From positions 186,001-250,000 of the forward strand of contig BDDD01000566.1 of assembly GCA_001972305.1 (NCBI GenBank): a stretch of DNA of 64,000 bases. The letters are read 5' to 3'. Numbering within the stretch: the stretch's first letter is position 1; every line of letters begins with the position of its first letter. Origin of the DNA: Cephalotus follicularis. Lineage: Eukaryota; Streptophyta; Magnoliopsida; Oxalidales; Cephalotaceae. Below, one piece after another: positions 46,440 through 57,427 of this stretch. Made by a program: the position numbers and the translations under genes. Below the pieces are notes generated by a model. It was given only the letters and a program-made list of their open reading frames with translations, had not been told where the DNA came from and ran no database searches.

Positions 46440-47558
46440 ACATTTCAAACAAAACCCTTTTTTTACCCAACAATCCTTCACTTGATGACCGGTACGACCA
46501 CAGTGGAAACAAACCCCAGACCTTACATTACTCCCCTGACTAGGAGTTCCTTGGGTGGCAGTCTGCTGAGGTTGGTTCTCAGATGATCTGGGCGGAGAAT
46601 CACTGCCTTGCCATTGTGATGACGCTGGCCTGAACTGAGTAGGGCCTTGCTGGCTCAGCTGCTTACGGGCCCTTTAGACACAGTCTTCGTTTGAGATGCT
46701 CTCTAACAACCTTGCCTTCTGAGCGACTTCCACAAAAGTCCCCAGTTCCATAGCCCTGATCCTTGACCGAAGATCCGATCGCAGACCTTTCAAAAACCTC
46801 CGTATCTTTTTACCTTCATCAGTTACCAGATAGGGGGAATGCCTGGCTAGCTCCATAAACCTTGTTGTATACTCTGCCACAGTCATTTCTCCTTGGCGTA
46901 GCTCCAGGAGCTCTGTCTCCCTTCGTTCTTGCTCAAGTCGGGGCACATAAGCATCGAGGAACTCCTTCCGGAACCCCTCCCAAGTACAACCGAGTCCAGT
47001 TGACTCCCACTTTGCCTTGACCATCTCCCACCAGTGGATGGCCTCACCCCATAGACGATAGACAGCAAACTTTAGTTTCTGGTTATTTGTACAGTTCATC
47101 ACATCAAAGATCTTTTCTAGATCCTGCAACCACCTCTCAGCAATGGTAACATCCAACTCTCCTCTGAAACTGGGTGGACTCTGTCTCATGAACCACTCAA
47201 GGTCCCTCCCAAACTGATTACCGTCATCACATGCACCCTGAGAAGGAGCCATGTACTGAGGCTGAGCCTGGGCATACAATCTCCGCATCTCCTCCATATT
47301 CGCTGCGTTAGCAGCCATCTGTTTCTGATAGGTAGCCATCTGCTGTTGAAAGTAATCAGCGATGCGGTCCAACGAATCCCTCGCACCGGGCGCTGCCCCC
47401 GGCACATTCACATTAGCAGCCCCTTGAGGAACATCATCAATAGGGTCTCCTCCAACATTCATTCCTTCGGGAACATTCTCATTAACAAACCCACGCCTTC
47501 CGCGTCTTCTTCGACCGTCCATTTTGTTCCTACATGGAAAGATGTCATTAGTGATCAT
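46440..47558 (-). pseudogene. gag: L gag
   Basis: A start at 47558 is possible, but MDGRRRRGRRGFVNENV at 47522 is the more usual one. The retrotransposon gag domain covers about residues 120-290 (WLQDLEKIFDVMNCTNNQKL, WEGFRKEFLDAYVP, EYTTRFMELARHSPYL). A TAA at 46674 interrupts; the same frame continues to two zinc knuckles, CFHCGRTGHQVKDC and CLKCRASGHLVRDC (about 46510-46440), then a TAG. Only two stops in about 370 codons make this one of the better preserved genes here. Confidence 0.85.
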
Positions 47559-47622
47559 CTCAAGGAAACAATTCGTTAATTGCCAAGGAACGTATCCAAG
47601 CTAAGCATATAAATGGATATAT

Positions 47623-47634
47623 GCTCTGATACCA
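47623..47634 (-). other. Primer-binding site of L
   Basis: TGGTATCAGAGC on the minus strand, 3 bp after the LTR end; complementary to initiator tRNA-Met, as in chromoviruses. Confidence 0.92.
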
Positions 47635-47637
47635 CTT

Positions 47638-47968
47638 TGTCACACCCCGTTCCCATAACAACAAAAAAAAAAAGTGGTGGCAATCAACATATAAATCCGG
47701 CTTATGCAATTTACCATAAATTTAAAACTTTCCATATCCATTAACAACTCGTGGAAGCATATAATATAAGCCGAAAAATAACGCAACATGCATCCCATAC
47801 TACATGCTACATCAGTAACATCATCACAGTTAACTGCCCCCAACGGAGAGTGAACAATATTCATTATTACAACCATTCATTTATTACAATGATCCATTAA
47901 CATCCCTCAAAAGTAAACAACATAAAACTCCGCTTTGCTCCTCGGAGCCCAACGGTAACCAACGGCTG
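47638..47968 (-). mobile_element. 5' LTR of L, truncated
   Basis: Only the last 331 bp of the LTR (in transcription sense) remain. Similarity to the 3' LTR ends at GGCTGC. The lost part contains the promoter, so L could not be transcribed from here. Confidence 0.88.
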
Positions 47969-48757
47969 CGTAATTGTTTGTAATATATATTATATTGGAT
48001 TATGACAATTTTGTACTTAAGATCTATTCTCCCTTTAGTGGGCCAAACTTGAGCCTTAGGAAAAATAGGTTTGGGTCGGCCACTGTGTTGTCACGAGTAA
48101 CATGTGGGGCAAGTCTCTAGATTCTTCCGCCCAATTAATGAGATATTTTTGTGGCATCGTGTTTCATGCCGCAAGTAAGACAAAAAGAAAGCCTTTATCT
48201 AGAGAGTTCGACGCTTTCTGCTCTAATTTTTATCTTCCCACCTTCTGAAATTGACGGAGACAAGGAGAGAACGAATTAGAGAGAGAAAGCTCGGTTTGGC
48301 GCAAAGAGGGAGTCTTTAGACTCGCAGAAGTGTGTAGAACATGAAGAAAGCCCAGATCTGTCACAGTTTTAGCAGCAGATTCTTCTAGATCCGCTGACCC
48401 AACCATTATCGAGGTAGGTTCTACATATATGCTTTGAGCACCTGCATGTTATTGCCTGAATGAATTATTCTGTTATGAATATTGCTGTCTGGAACTCTAG
48501 ATTGGCTGTGGATTAGATGAATTGGTTAAGGATAATTGTTAAACTGTTTTTGAGTTGGAAACGGCCATTGGGGGCTTATGGCTTCCTTGGGTCGAGTGTT
48601 AGATTGCCTATTTTGGACTTTGGTTGTTGATGACCTGATTAACAGCCATATGTTGTTGTTCTGCTAAGTCCTTAGACTGTGAACGCCTTCGATTAGATCG
48701 TTGGTGCTTTACTTAAGAGATAGCAGTCGACACCTAAAGCAATTGTAGGCTACAAAG

Positions 48758-48893
48758 CAGACCTGCGCCAAAGGCTGCAGAGCAGACCTGTCCCGAAGGC
48801 TACAGAACAGACCTGCACCAAAGGGTGCAGAGCAAATCTGCGCCAAAGGCTGCAAAGTAGACCTGTCCCGAAGGCCGCAGAGCAAACCTGCGC
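48758..48893. repeat. 25-bp minisatellite (CAGACCTG)
   Basis: CAGACCTG or a variant recurs at 48758, 48783, 48808, 48833, 48858 and 48883, every step exactly 25 bp. The rest of the unit alternates between TCCCGAAGGC and CGCCAAAGGC forms. Confidence 0.92.
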
Positions 48894-49046
48894 TAATAGT
48901 GCTTTGAACGTCAGAGTCAGCGTTTAATGCCCTATTCTCTGTAAAACATACCGGTTCCAACCTTGCATCCTTTTTATCTACAAAGGGTCTTTAATACCAA
49001 CCTTCTAAAAGAGTTGTATAGTTAAGAATCCTATGGGTAATCGACT

Positions 49047-49217
49047 GAGATGACCATAGAGGTTACCGATTGAGATGACCGTGAGGGCTACCCTATGGGT
49101 CACCGACTAAGATGACCGTAGAGGTCATCGATTGAGATGATCGTGAAGGCTACTGATTAAGATGAACCCTATGAGTCACCGACCGAGATGACCGTGAGGG
49201 CTATCGATTGAGAGGAA
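49047..49217. repeat. 25-bp minisatellite (GAGATGACC)
   Basis: GAGATGAC or a variant recurs at 49047, 49072, 49109, 49134, 49159, 49185 and 49210. The steps are 25, 37, 25, 25, 26 and 25. The 12-bp excess is CCCTATGGGTCA-like. Confidence 0.9.
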
Positions 49218-50016
49218 CCATAAGGTCGCTATCTTAACAGACTAGCATTAAGGGGAGGTCTGACCAGCCTAATGTTTGTCTCGTCTTCACTTCCCTACTT
49301 ATAAATGTCACCCTAGTCTGCCCAGTATGGCCAAGCCTGTTCTATCTCGGCTTCTCTACCTATGACACCAAGAGTGCGTAGTCTGCTCTACCTTGAGCAG
49401 AGGTGACCGACGATAGTTTATATGCATCCTAAAAGAATTTTGAGTGTTATGGAATGTTCGGTGGTCTGCTACCTCAGCAGAGGAGGCCGAGGAGAACTTA
49501 TATGTGCTCCGAGATGATTTTTGGAGTATTGTGAATGGTGAATGACGATGGAACTATATGGTTATAGTTATGGAATATTGTTGATGATGACTTCTATGAT
49601 TATATGATCTGTTGGCTTTCATGCATCTCGCATGTTATGCATTCTCATTGATTGCATATAGTATATAGCCTGCACAACCAAAGGGTTGCTGACCCATTTT
49701 CGAAATAGGTCAGGTACATGTGATGCAACGTAGTGATCAGATAGGCTAGATTGCAAAGCAGAGTTTCCTCAGCAGTGCTGTTCCATTCGGCCTACCTTGT
49801 ATAATGTGAAAGAATGTTGTAAATCTGTGTTATTTGACCTGCCGACTTGTGATAGTGCCTTGAAACATGAGATATTGATATATATATATAGGTTTATCCA
49901 CACAAGATATTTGGTTGGTTATTTCCTCATGCATGATTTTGATTTAAGGTTTTAAATTTATAGCACCACGTGTCGGACCGTGGAGTCCTTCTCATGGTTC
50001 GCAGCGTGACATTGTT

Positions 50017-51247
50017 TATAATGATTGTTGATTATATGCTTTCCTCATTGTTGATGTTTATATTATATTTTGACTATCTTGTACTTTTTTTTTGGTTTCC
50101 CTTAACGAGTTCAAACTGATGAATACTCGTTTCCAATGTCTATTGTTTCATTTTATTTTTTATAACCTTACTAGGCTATTTGAGCTCACGATTTTTGTTT
50201 TTCTCTTTTCCAACACTCTGGTATCATAGAGAGGTAAAGTCGATACAAGAAGTATTTTTGTTTTTCGAACGAAAAGAAAGTACCATTATTGGCGTAGGAA
50301 ATGCTTTTATTTCTATGTTGATGTTTAGCGACACTTTTATTTTGGAATGTTTTATTTGTTTGGGAACTGAAATTTTGAGTACTAGGATTTCGAGAATCGT
50401 TATGGTTTTGATTTTTGCATTTATTTGTTAAGGATATCATTTTGGGGTTTGATTATTGATATAATAAATCTGGAGTTTATTTTACTTAATAGTTATGATT
50501 TTAGATTTTGGGATTGTAATACAATGTTAATGATGAAGAAAATGTATAATTGTCTGACAAGTCTGATCATTGATGCTTAAAAGTTATATCCCACGGTTGT
50601 TGAGAGAAATCAAATTCTCAAAATTTGGTAACAGAAAAGATGACATCAAACTTTAGTCACACAAATCAAATCTATCACTCGTGTTATTGAATTGTTAACT
50701 GAGTGTGCCTTGCAAGAGAGAAATCGAATTCTCAAAATTTGGTAACAGGAAAAGACGGCATTGAACTTTAGACACACAAAATCAAAATTTAGTAATCAAA
50801 TCTCTCACTAGTGTTATTGAATTATTAACTGAGGGTGCCTTGCATCTAACAAAAGATAGAGACAAGGTAAATGAGTTGATTTTAAGACCATTTTAAATAT
50901 TTTTTGCTCATTTTCGGTCTCACTGCATTAACAGGAATAGTAATTGTTTTCATGGTTGGATTTGAATGTACTCCTTCTCCATTGCATGTTTGGGCTGAAG
51001 TTACTCCACTGTCATTAAAACTCCTCATTTGATTTTTCATCTTTATAATTTTTTTTTAATTTCTTTTAGTATTTCGATCTTTGGTTTTAATTTTATGTTT
51101 CTATAAATTTTTTACAATTACTATATATTATAAAAAAAATTCAAGATCAGTAATTTTAATCTTTGATTAATAATTGACTTATTTGATTATTTAATTGAAC
51201 ATATTTTTAGTTTAGATGCTTGATTAAAGATTTGATAAGATTATGTG
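50017..51247. other. AT-rich spacer between M and J
   Basis: No gene assigned. 50100-50450 has T-rich tracts and an 83-codon open stretch without family features; its TTACTAGGCTATTTGAGCTC word resembles chromovirus LTR sequence, so an old LTR fragment is possible. It ends with ATGTG at 51243-51247 before J. Confidence 0.55.
50602..50846. repeat. Two-copy tandem duplication
   Basis: 50602-50716 and 50717-50846 share GAGAAATC[AG]AATTCTC, AATTTGGTAACAG, TATTGAATT[GA]TTAACTGAG and GTGCCTTGCA. The second copy has about 15 extra bases (AAAATTTAGTAATC region). Confidence 0.88.
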
Positions 51248-51776
51248 TGATATGGGAAAATTCTTTTTTTAAGCATAAGGACACGTGTCTCAAGGAAAGG
51301 AAGACAGATGTCGTTCCAGGGCCTGAGCACGTGGTCTGCCATCACATCTAAGTGGGAAAGAGACTGTCACGCCGGCACAACCACCTAACTTACAGACTGG
51401 CGTGCTGCCATAGCCACCAAATCTGGAGGAGATCGGGGGAAATTCCAAGACTTTTGACTCATTTCCCTTAGGGGCAACCAACTCCTGATAGGACGTTCAT
51501 CAGTCACTAGGAGGTCTATAAATACCAGTTTCACAATCAATACAAAGGTCAGCCATTTTAGCACTCAAAAGAACATAATACTCTCTGTGCAATCTCTAAC
51601 TAGAGCGTCGGAGTGTCCCCGGGAGAACAACCTCCTGGACCTTCTACCCTTCTCTTTTATTTGTGTAGGGATCATCAACCAACAAACACTCTTTCTCGGA
51701 CAGATTCTAGCGTTTCTCTAAACAAATCAAGCCCTTACACGTGGGGTACTGCTGAGGAAAGATTTCTGCATCAACA
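51248..51776 (+). mobile_element. 5' LTR of J
   Basis: It starts TGATATGGGAAAATTC and ends TTTCTGCATCAACA (529 bp). The TATA-like CTATAAATACC near 51516 is a plausible core promoter. The last 180 bp match the end of G. Confidence 0.9.
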
Positions 51777-51778
51777 GT

Positions 51779-51796
51779 TGGCGCCGTCTGTGGGAA
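51779..51796 (+). other. Primer-binding site of J
   Basis: TGGCGCCGTCTGTGGGAA lies 2 bp after the LTR end. Confidence 0.88.
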
Positions 51797-51821
51797 GAGC
51801 AGCGAAAAGTCATACAGAATC

Positions 51822-53771
51822 ATGCCTCCGAGAAAGAACATCAACAACTACTCCAAAGCAGGTGGAAGCCAGCATGCTGCTGGAGACGACCCAGCCCAAA
51901 CTAGTCAAGTTGCCACAACCACCGAGCAAGCTCCCGTCACGAGGGAGCAGTTCAACCAATTGATCCAAGGGGTGGAGCGCCTCACCGATTTGCTGGTCAC
52001 CACTTTGTCCAACCAACAATGTGTCGGGCCCGCCCCGCCGGTGGTCCGAGGACTTTTTGATCCCAACAGACCAATGGCGGAGACAGGGTACCCCCGAGGT
52101 GCCAGGCGAAACCCGCTGAGGGGAGACGAACTTCCCCCAAGGCGGTCAGGGGATAATGTTCCCTTGGGGAGGAGACCTGAGATCAATGTATCTCAGAGGG
52201 CAAAGTCCTCAACTTCTCGGGATCAGCCCAACGATCCCAGAAGAGTGCGTCCGGAGCACCAGGCTATGGATGTGGATCCCCAAGGGGAAGCCAGGGACGC
52301 AGAGGAGGCGAGCAGGCATGACCGCACAACCGCATTAGCCGAGGGGTCACGTGTTTCTAGCAGGGCTAGGAACATTGAGGACGTGGAGCAAGCGATGAAC
52401 AGAAGGCTTGCCGAGGTGGAGAGAATGATCCATGGAGCCGACAAGCCAAGGGGGTATATGGCAGAGGTGCGCAACCTCAGCGTCCACCCCTTCACAACCG
52501 AGATCATGATGAAGCGTATCCCTAGTGGATTCTGGCTCCCAAGCCTTGACAAATATGATGGGTCCACGGATCCCCTCCAGCATGTTCGCACCTACATTCA
52601 AACCATGTTGGTGCACCAGGCCTCAAACGCCACACTTTGCCGAGGGTTCCCGGCAACGCTGACTGGAGCTGCCCAATCGTGGTTCTCAACCCTGGCCCAG
52701 AAGTCAGTGAAGGATTTTGACCAGCTTAGGGAGCTGTTCGTCACTAAATTCCTCAACAGAACCACGCAGAGGAGGAACTCCACCCACTTGATCAATGTGG
52801 TACAGGGGAGAGATGAGTTACTGAGGGACTACCTCACCAGGTTCAACAAGGAGTCTCTTACGGTGAAGGACCTGAAGCCATCCTTTGCCATGGCAGCATT
52901 GAATAGTGGCCTGAGGAACAACTCCTCTTTTACTTTCTCTCTTCTGAAGAGGCCGGCCGTGGATATGGCGGACCTGCTGAGGAGAGCAGAGAGGTATGTC
53001 AATGCAGAGGAAGAGATGGCGGACAAGAAACAGAAAACCCCCTGGTCGGGCTATCAGGAGGAGAAAGGGGAGCATTCACGAAATGCTCCCGAGAAGAAGG
53101 AAAAGAAGAGGGAGAGGTCAGACTTGACCAAGGACGACCTCATACACAAGCTTTCCAGGAGGGAGGGCTCGACCCAGGGAGGGGCACCAATCCCATCCTA
53201 CAACAACTTCACCCCCATCCTAGAAACACGCACCAGAATACTTACCGTGGAGCAGGATAAGGTCCCGATCCAGTGGCCTGAGAAGTTGAGGTCCCCAGCA
53301 GAGAAAAGGGACGTGGAAAAATACTGTCGGTACCATCGTGACCATGGGCACGATACCGAGGAGTGCAGGCAGCTGAAGAATCAGATTGAGGACATGATCC
53401 GAAGAGGACATCTACGCAAGTACATAGACAGAGAGGCTCTCCAGGGAAGAAGGGAGCCAAGGAGAGAAAAGGCTCCTCGGCAACAGGAGGAGCGGCAGCA
53501 GCAACCCAGAGGTGTCATCCACACCATCTCTGGGGGGGTCGTGTCTGGTGGCGACCACAAGAATGCCAGAACAGCCTATGGGAGGCAGTCCCTTGCTGTG
53601 CAACAGGTCCATCACGGCAAAAGGATGAGGAGTGGTGGAGATGAGGAGGTTATATCCTTCTCCAAGGCGGACTATGAGGGAGTACGTCTCCCTCACAATG
53701 ATCCAGTGGTGGTAACTCTTATGGTGGAGCTTTTCACCATGAAGAGGATCCTGATAGACAGTGGCAACTAG
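51822..53771 (+). pseudogene. gag: J gag and start of protease
   Basis: MPPRKNINNYSKAGGSQHAA begins 25 bp after the primer-binding site. The frame is open for 649 codons. The retrotransposon gag domain is at about residues 245-345 (HVRTYIQTMLVHQASN, DFDQLRELFVTKFLNRTTQ). A CX2HX4HX4C zinc knuckle, [14 protein letters not shown], is at about residue 505. The frame ends in the protease active site, MKRILIDSGN followed by TAG at 53769-53771. Highly charged linkers flank the knuckle. Gag itself is intact, unlike pol. Confidence 0.9.
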
Positions 53772-54830
53772 ACCGATATCTTGTACAAGCATGCGTTTGA
53801 TCAGTTGAGGATACCGGTCAATCAGCTGAAGCTCGTGAAGACCGCACTGGTCAGCTTTGCTGGGGAGATGGTCCATCCTCTAGGATCCATCGACCTGTCA
53901 GTGGTCGCAGGCACGGCTCCACGCCAGACCCAGGTCCAGATGACGTTCCTGGTGGTTGATAAACCAAGCCCATACAATGCAATAATCGGGCGACCAGGGC
54001 TAAACCTGATGGAGGCGATAGTGTCCACGAGGCACTTTCTCATGAAGTTCCCTACAAGGTTTGGTGTGGGGGAGGCCAGAGGAGACCAACAGGCAGCCAT
54101 GCAGTGCTACAAGACTGCCGTCATGGACCATGGGAAGGACAAGGTACTCCCGATCGCAAATATGGAGCTCAGGGGGGACGTAAAGCCTGAGCGTCCACAG
54201 CCTGTTGAAGATGTGGTTCAAGTGCCCCTAGAAGAGGGCAACTTCGAGAGAGTCTTCCAAGTTGGCTCACAGCTTAGAGAGGTGGAGAAGGGGGAATTAA
54301 TAACATTCCTCCAAAACAACCGAGACGTGTTCGCCTAGTCGGCGGAGGAGGTCCCTGGGATCAGCCCAGAGGTAATGGTTCACAATCTGAGTATGGATCC
54401 AGCGAGGCCTCCGACCAAGCAAAAGAAGAGGAACTTTGCCCCTGAGCGGCAGGAAGCAATAGCCGAGGAGGTGAGCAAGCTTATGCAGGCAAGGTTCATT
54501 AGGGAAGTGCATTACTCAGACTGGCTGGCGAACCCAGTTCTAGTCAAGAAAGCGAACGGCAAGTAGAGGATGTGCATTGACTTCACATACCTCAACAAAG
54601 ATTATCCTAAGGATCACTTCCCTCTCCCAAAGATAGATCAGTTAGTGAACGCGACCTCGGGCTACAGAATGTTAAGCTTCTTGGATTCCTAATCAGGGTA
54701 TAATCAAATCCCCATGTATGGTCCCGACGAGAACAAGACAGCGTTCATCACGGACCGGGGGACGTATTGTTACAAGGTCATGCCCTTTGGTTTGAAGAAT
54801 GCAAGGGCACCTACCAACGACTGGTCAAAA
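53772..54830 (+). pseudogene. pol: J protease and N-terminal reverse transcriptase
   Basis: The protease continues in frame after the stop (TDILYKHAFDQLRIPVNQL, then IGRPGLN). RT starts near 54390 (PERQEAIAEEVSKLMQARFI) and has CIDFTYLNKDYPKDHFPLPK and FGLKNA. Stops are at 54336, 54564 and 54690, all in the gag frame; the first two occupy positions where relatives have tryptophan. The frame is lost at about 54805 and reopens at +2. Confidence 0.88.
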
Positions 54831-56308
54831 AAATCTTCGAACCCCAGATTGGGAGAAACATGGAGGTCTACACTGACAACATGCTCGTCAAAACCCCATC
54901 CAGGAGCCCCCACATCAAAGACTTGGAGGAAACGTTTGAGGTACCGAGAAGGTATAAGATGAAACTCAATCCATCCAAGTGCACTTTTGGGGTCACCTCG
55001 GGCAAGTTCCTCGGGTTCATGGTCTCAAGCAGAGGAATGAAGGCCAACCCAGAGAAGATCTCAGCGGTTCAGAGTATGAGGCCTCCCCAGACTATCAGGG
55101 ATGTTCAAAGGCTAAATGGGAAGATAGCAACCCTGAGCAGATTTGTTTCGAAGTTAGCGGAGAAGTGTCTCCCGTTCTTTAAGGTGTCGAGGGATCCCAA
55201 GGGATTTTCCTGGTCGTACAAATGCCAAGCAGCCTTCGACAAGTTAAAGGAATACCTGGCTTCCCCCCATCTGATCTCAAAACCTAAAGACGGGGAAGAC
55301 TTGTATTTGTACCTTGCAACCACCCCGGGCGCAGTGAGTGCAGTGCTAGTTAGGGAAGAGGAGAAAGTTCAAAGGCCAGTGTACTATGTAAGCAAGGCGT
55401 TGAATGATGCTAAGGGAAGGTACCCAGAGGTGGAGAAGTTTGCCTATGCTCTGATCATCGCGGCAAGAAAATTAAGGTCATATTTCCAAGCCCATACAAT
55501 CAAAGTTCTGACTGACAAGCCACTCAAGCAAGTTCTCGCAAAGCCTGACACTTCCGGCAGACTAATCAAGTGGTCAATCGAACTAGGCGAGTATGATGTG
55601 AAGTTTGAATCCAGACCAGCAATCAAATCACAGGTCCTGGCCGACTTTGTTGGAGATAATACACCTACGGAGTGTATGGAGGAGGACCCCTCCGAGAGCG
55701 AGAGGGGGATGTGGAAGTTGTCCGTGGATGGCTCCTCCTGCGTCACTGGCAGTGGAGTAGGACTGGTGTTAGCAAGTCCAGGTGGTTGGACGTTGGAATA
55801 TGCTCTGAGGTTCGGTTTTAAAGCTACAAACAATGAAGCTGAATGGGAAGCTCTGATAGCCGGGCTGACAATTACTAAGCACTTGGAGGTGAAAAAGATA
55901 GAAGCCTCCAGTGATTCTCAGCTAGTGGTTGGTCTGACCAGTGGAGAGTTTGAGGCCCGAGAAGACTCAATGGTGAAATATGTATCACACTTCCAGAGAT
56001 TGAAGTCAGCCTTCGAAGTTCTAAGAGTCTTGAAAATACCCAGAGCAGAAAACCCCCGAGCAGATCAGTTGTCAAAACTAGCCACTGCAGAAGAGCTAGA
56101 GAAGATTCGAACCGTGCTGGTAGATTACCTGGACAGGCCCAACATCTCTGAAGTAGATGTGATGGACATAGACTTACCACAGGAGCCAAACTGGATGACC
56201 CCGTTCATCAACTGGTTAAGGGATGGGATTTTACCCGAGAACCCCGCGGAGGTGAGGAAACTTGTGTACAGAACAAACAGATTTCAGGTCCGTGACGAGA
56301 TTTTCTAA
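54767..56308 (+). pseudogene. pol: J C-terminal reverse transcriptase, RNase H and second (archaeal-type) RNase H
   Basis: An open stretch of 513 codons. The RT catalytic box reads YTDN instead of YVDD/YIDD. RNase H 1 covers about residues 160-290 (VYYVSKALNDAKGRYPEVEK, VLTDKPLKQVL). A second RNase H follows at about residues 310-450 (WKLSVDGSSCVTGSGVGLVL, NNEAEWEALIAGL, SDSQLVVGL, IPRAENPRADQLSKLA) with its DEDD-type acidic residues. This domain pair is a known mark of Tat elements. The frame ends with TAA at 56306. Confidence 0.9.
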
Positions 56309-57427
56309 AAAAGGTCTTTCTCTTTCCCTTGGCTGAGATGCTTGACTCCCCTAGAGGCCGATTATGCTCTAAGGGAAGTCCATGAAGGAATTTGTGGCAA
56401 CCACACAGGGGGCAGGATGTTGTCCCACAAGCTGCTAAGGCAGAGCTACTACTGGCCGACCATGCACCAAGATGCTATAGATTTGGTAAGGAAATGTGAC
56501 AAGTGCCAGAGCAATGCAAATATAAGCAGAAGACCTTCTTAACCTCTGACGTCTATCACGGCCCCCTGGCCCTTTGCACAATAGGGAATGGACTTCGTAT
56601 GACCACTACCTATGGCGACAGGCCAGAGGAAGTTTCTCATTGTAGCAGTGGACTATTTTACCAAGTGGGTAGAGGCAGAACCCCCAGCCATAATTACAGA
56701 GAAGAACACGAAAAGCTTTGTATGGAAGTCCATCATCTATAGATTCGGAGTCCCGAGGACAATAGTCTCAAATAATGGAAAACAGTTCGACTGCCAGGCC
56801 TTCCGTGACTTTTGCAAAGAGTGGAGAATAGAGCATAGGCTAGCCTCAATAGCCTACCCCCAGAGCAATGGTCAAGCAGAGGTGATAAATAGGGAAATCA
56901 TCTCGGGCTTGAAGAAACGCCTCGAAGACAGCAAAGGAAGATGGACAGAGGAGCTACCAAGTGTATTATGGGCTTATAGAACCACTCCTCGGACCACGAC
57001 TGGTGAGTTCCCATACAGTCTTTGTTTCAGAGCTGAGGCTATGATACCGATGGAGATTGGTGTCCAGTCACCATGGGTCGTGCACTTCACGGAGGAGAAC
57101 AATGAAGAAGGACTTAGATGCCTCCTTGATCTAGTAGAAGAGCTCAGAGACAAGGCCGCCATCAGAGTTGCAGCTTACCAACAAAGGGTGAGCCATTACT
57201 ACAACAAAAGAGTGAGCCCCAGACCACTAAGGCAAGGAGATCTAGTCCTGCGCAACTCAGCAATTTCAGACCCAACCGGTACCAGAGGGAAACTAGCCCC
57301 TGTCTGAGAAGGGCCATACAAAATCAAGAGAGTGCTCCACCTAGGAACATTCAAACTTGAAACTCTGGGGGGCAGGGAAATTGTCAGAGCTTGGAATGCC
57401 GAGCATCTGAGGAAGTACTACCAATGA
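56309..57427 (+). pseudogene. pol: J integrase
   Basis: HHCC zinc finger (EVHEGICGNHTGGR, KCDKCQSN; 56360-56515). The core first Asp is in VDYFTKWVEAE (about 56650), the second in VSNNGKQFD, where Asp is replaced by Asn (about 56770), and Glu is in NGQAEVINREI (about 56880). The C-terminal block is LRQGDLVLRN (about 57230) and GPYKIKRVLHLGTFKL (about 57312), ending with TGA at 57425-57427. Stops are at 56540, 56582, 56600 and 57305. The last three fall where relatives have Trp, Gly or similar. Confidence 0.88.

Larger units (their letters stand above)
44932..47968 (-). mobile_element. L: gag-only Gypsy element (TR-GAG-like), 5' LTR truncated
   Basis: It comprises a 3' LTR (44932-46317), a gag frame with two zinc knuckles, a primer-binding site and a partial 5' LTR (47638-47968). 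No protease, RT or integrase lies between gag and the 3' LTR: gag's knuckles end only about 120 bp before it. This is the layout described as TR-GAG elements, non-autonomous derivatives of chromovirus-like Gypsy elements. The 5' LTR stops abruptly at 47968, next to the target site of M. No target duplication is found. Confidence 0.8.
47979..50011 (+). mobile_element. M: 2.03-kb solo LTR of a Gypsy element
   Basis: It starts TGTAATATATATT and ends CGCAGCGTGACA, with target duplication TTGTT (47974-47978 and 50012-50016). No coding region is present. It contains two minisatellites with the same 25-bp period. A GAGAGAAAG-rich stretch near 48290 and a downstream GTAGGTTCTAC could be leader and splice-like sequence of the LTR transcript. 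Confidence 0.85.

Noticed and set aside
50180-50440. 83-84 codon open stretches on both strands
   Set aside because: AT-rich, hydrophobic by composition, open on both strands; possibly an old LTR fragment.
52223-52616. Minus-strand open stretches of 89-122 codons opposite J gag
   Set aside because: They are shadows of the gag frame with its codon bias; no motifs.
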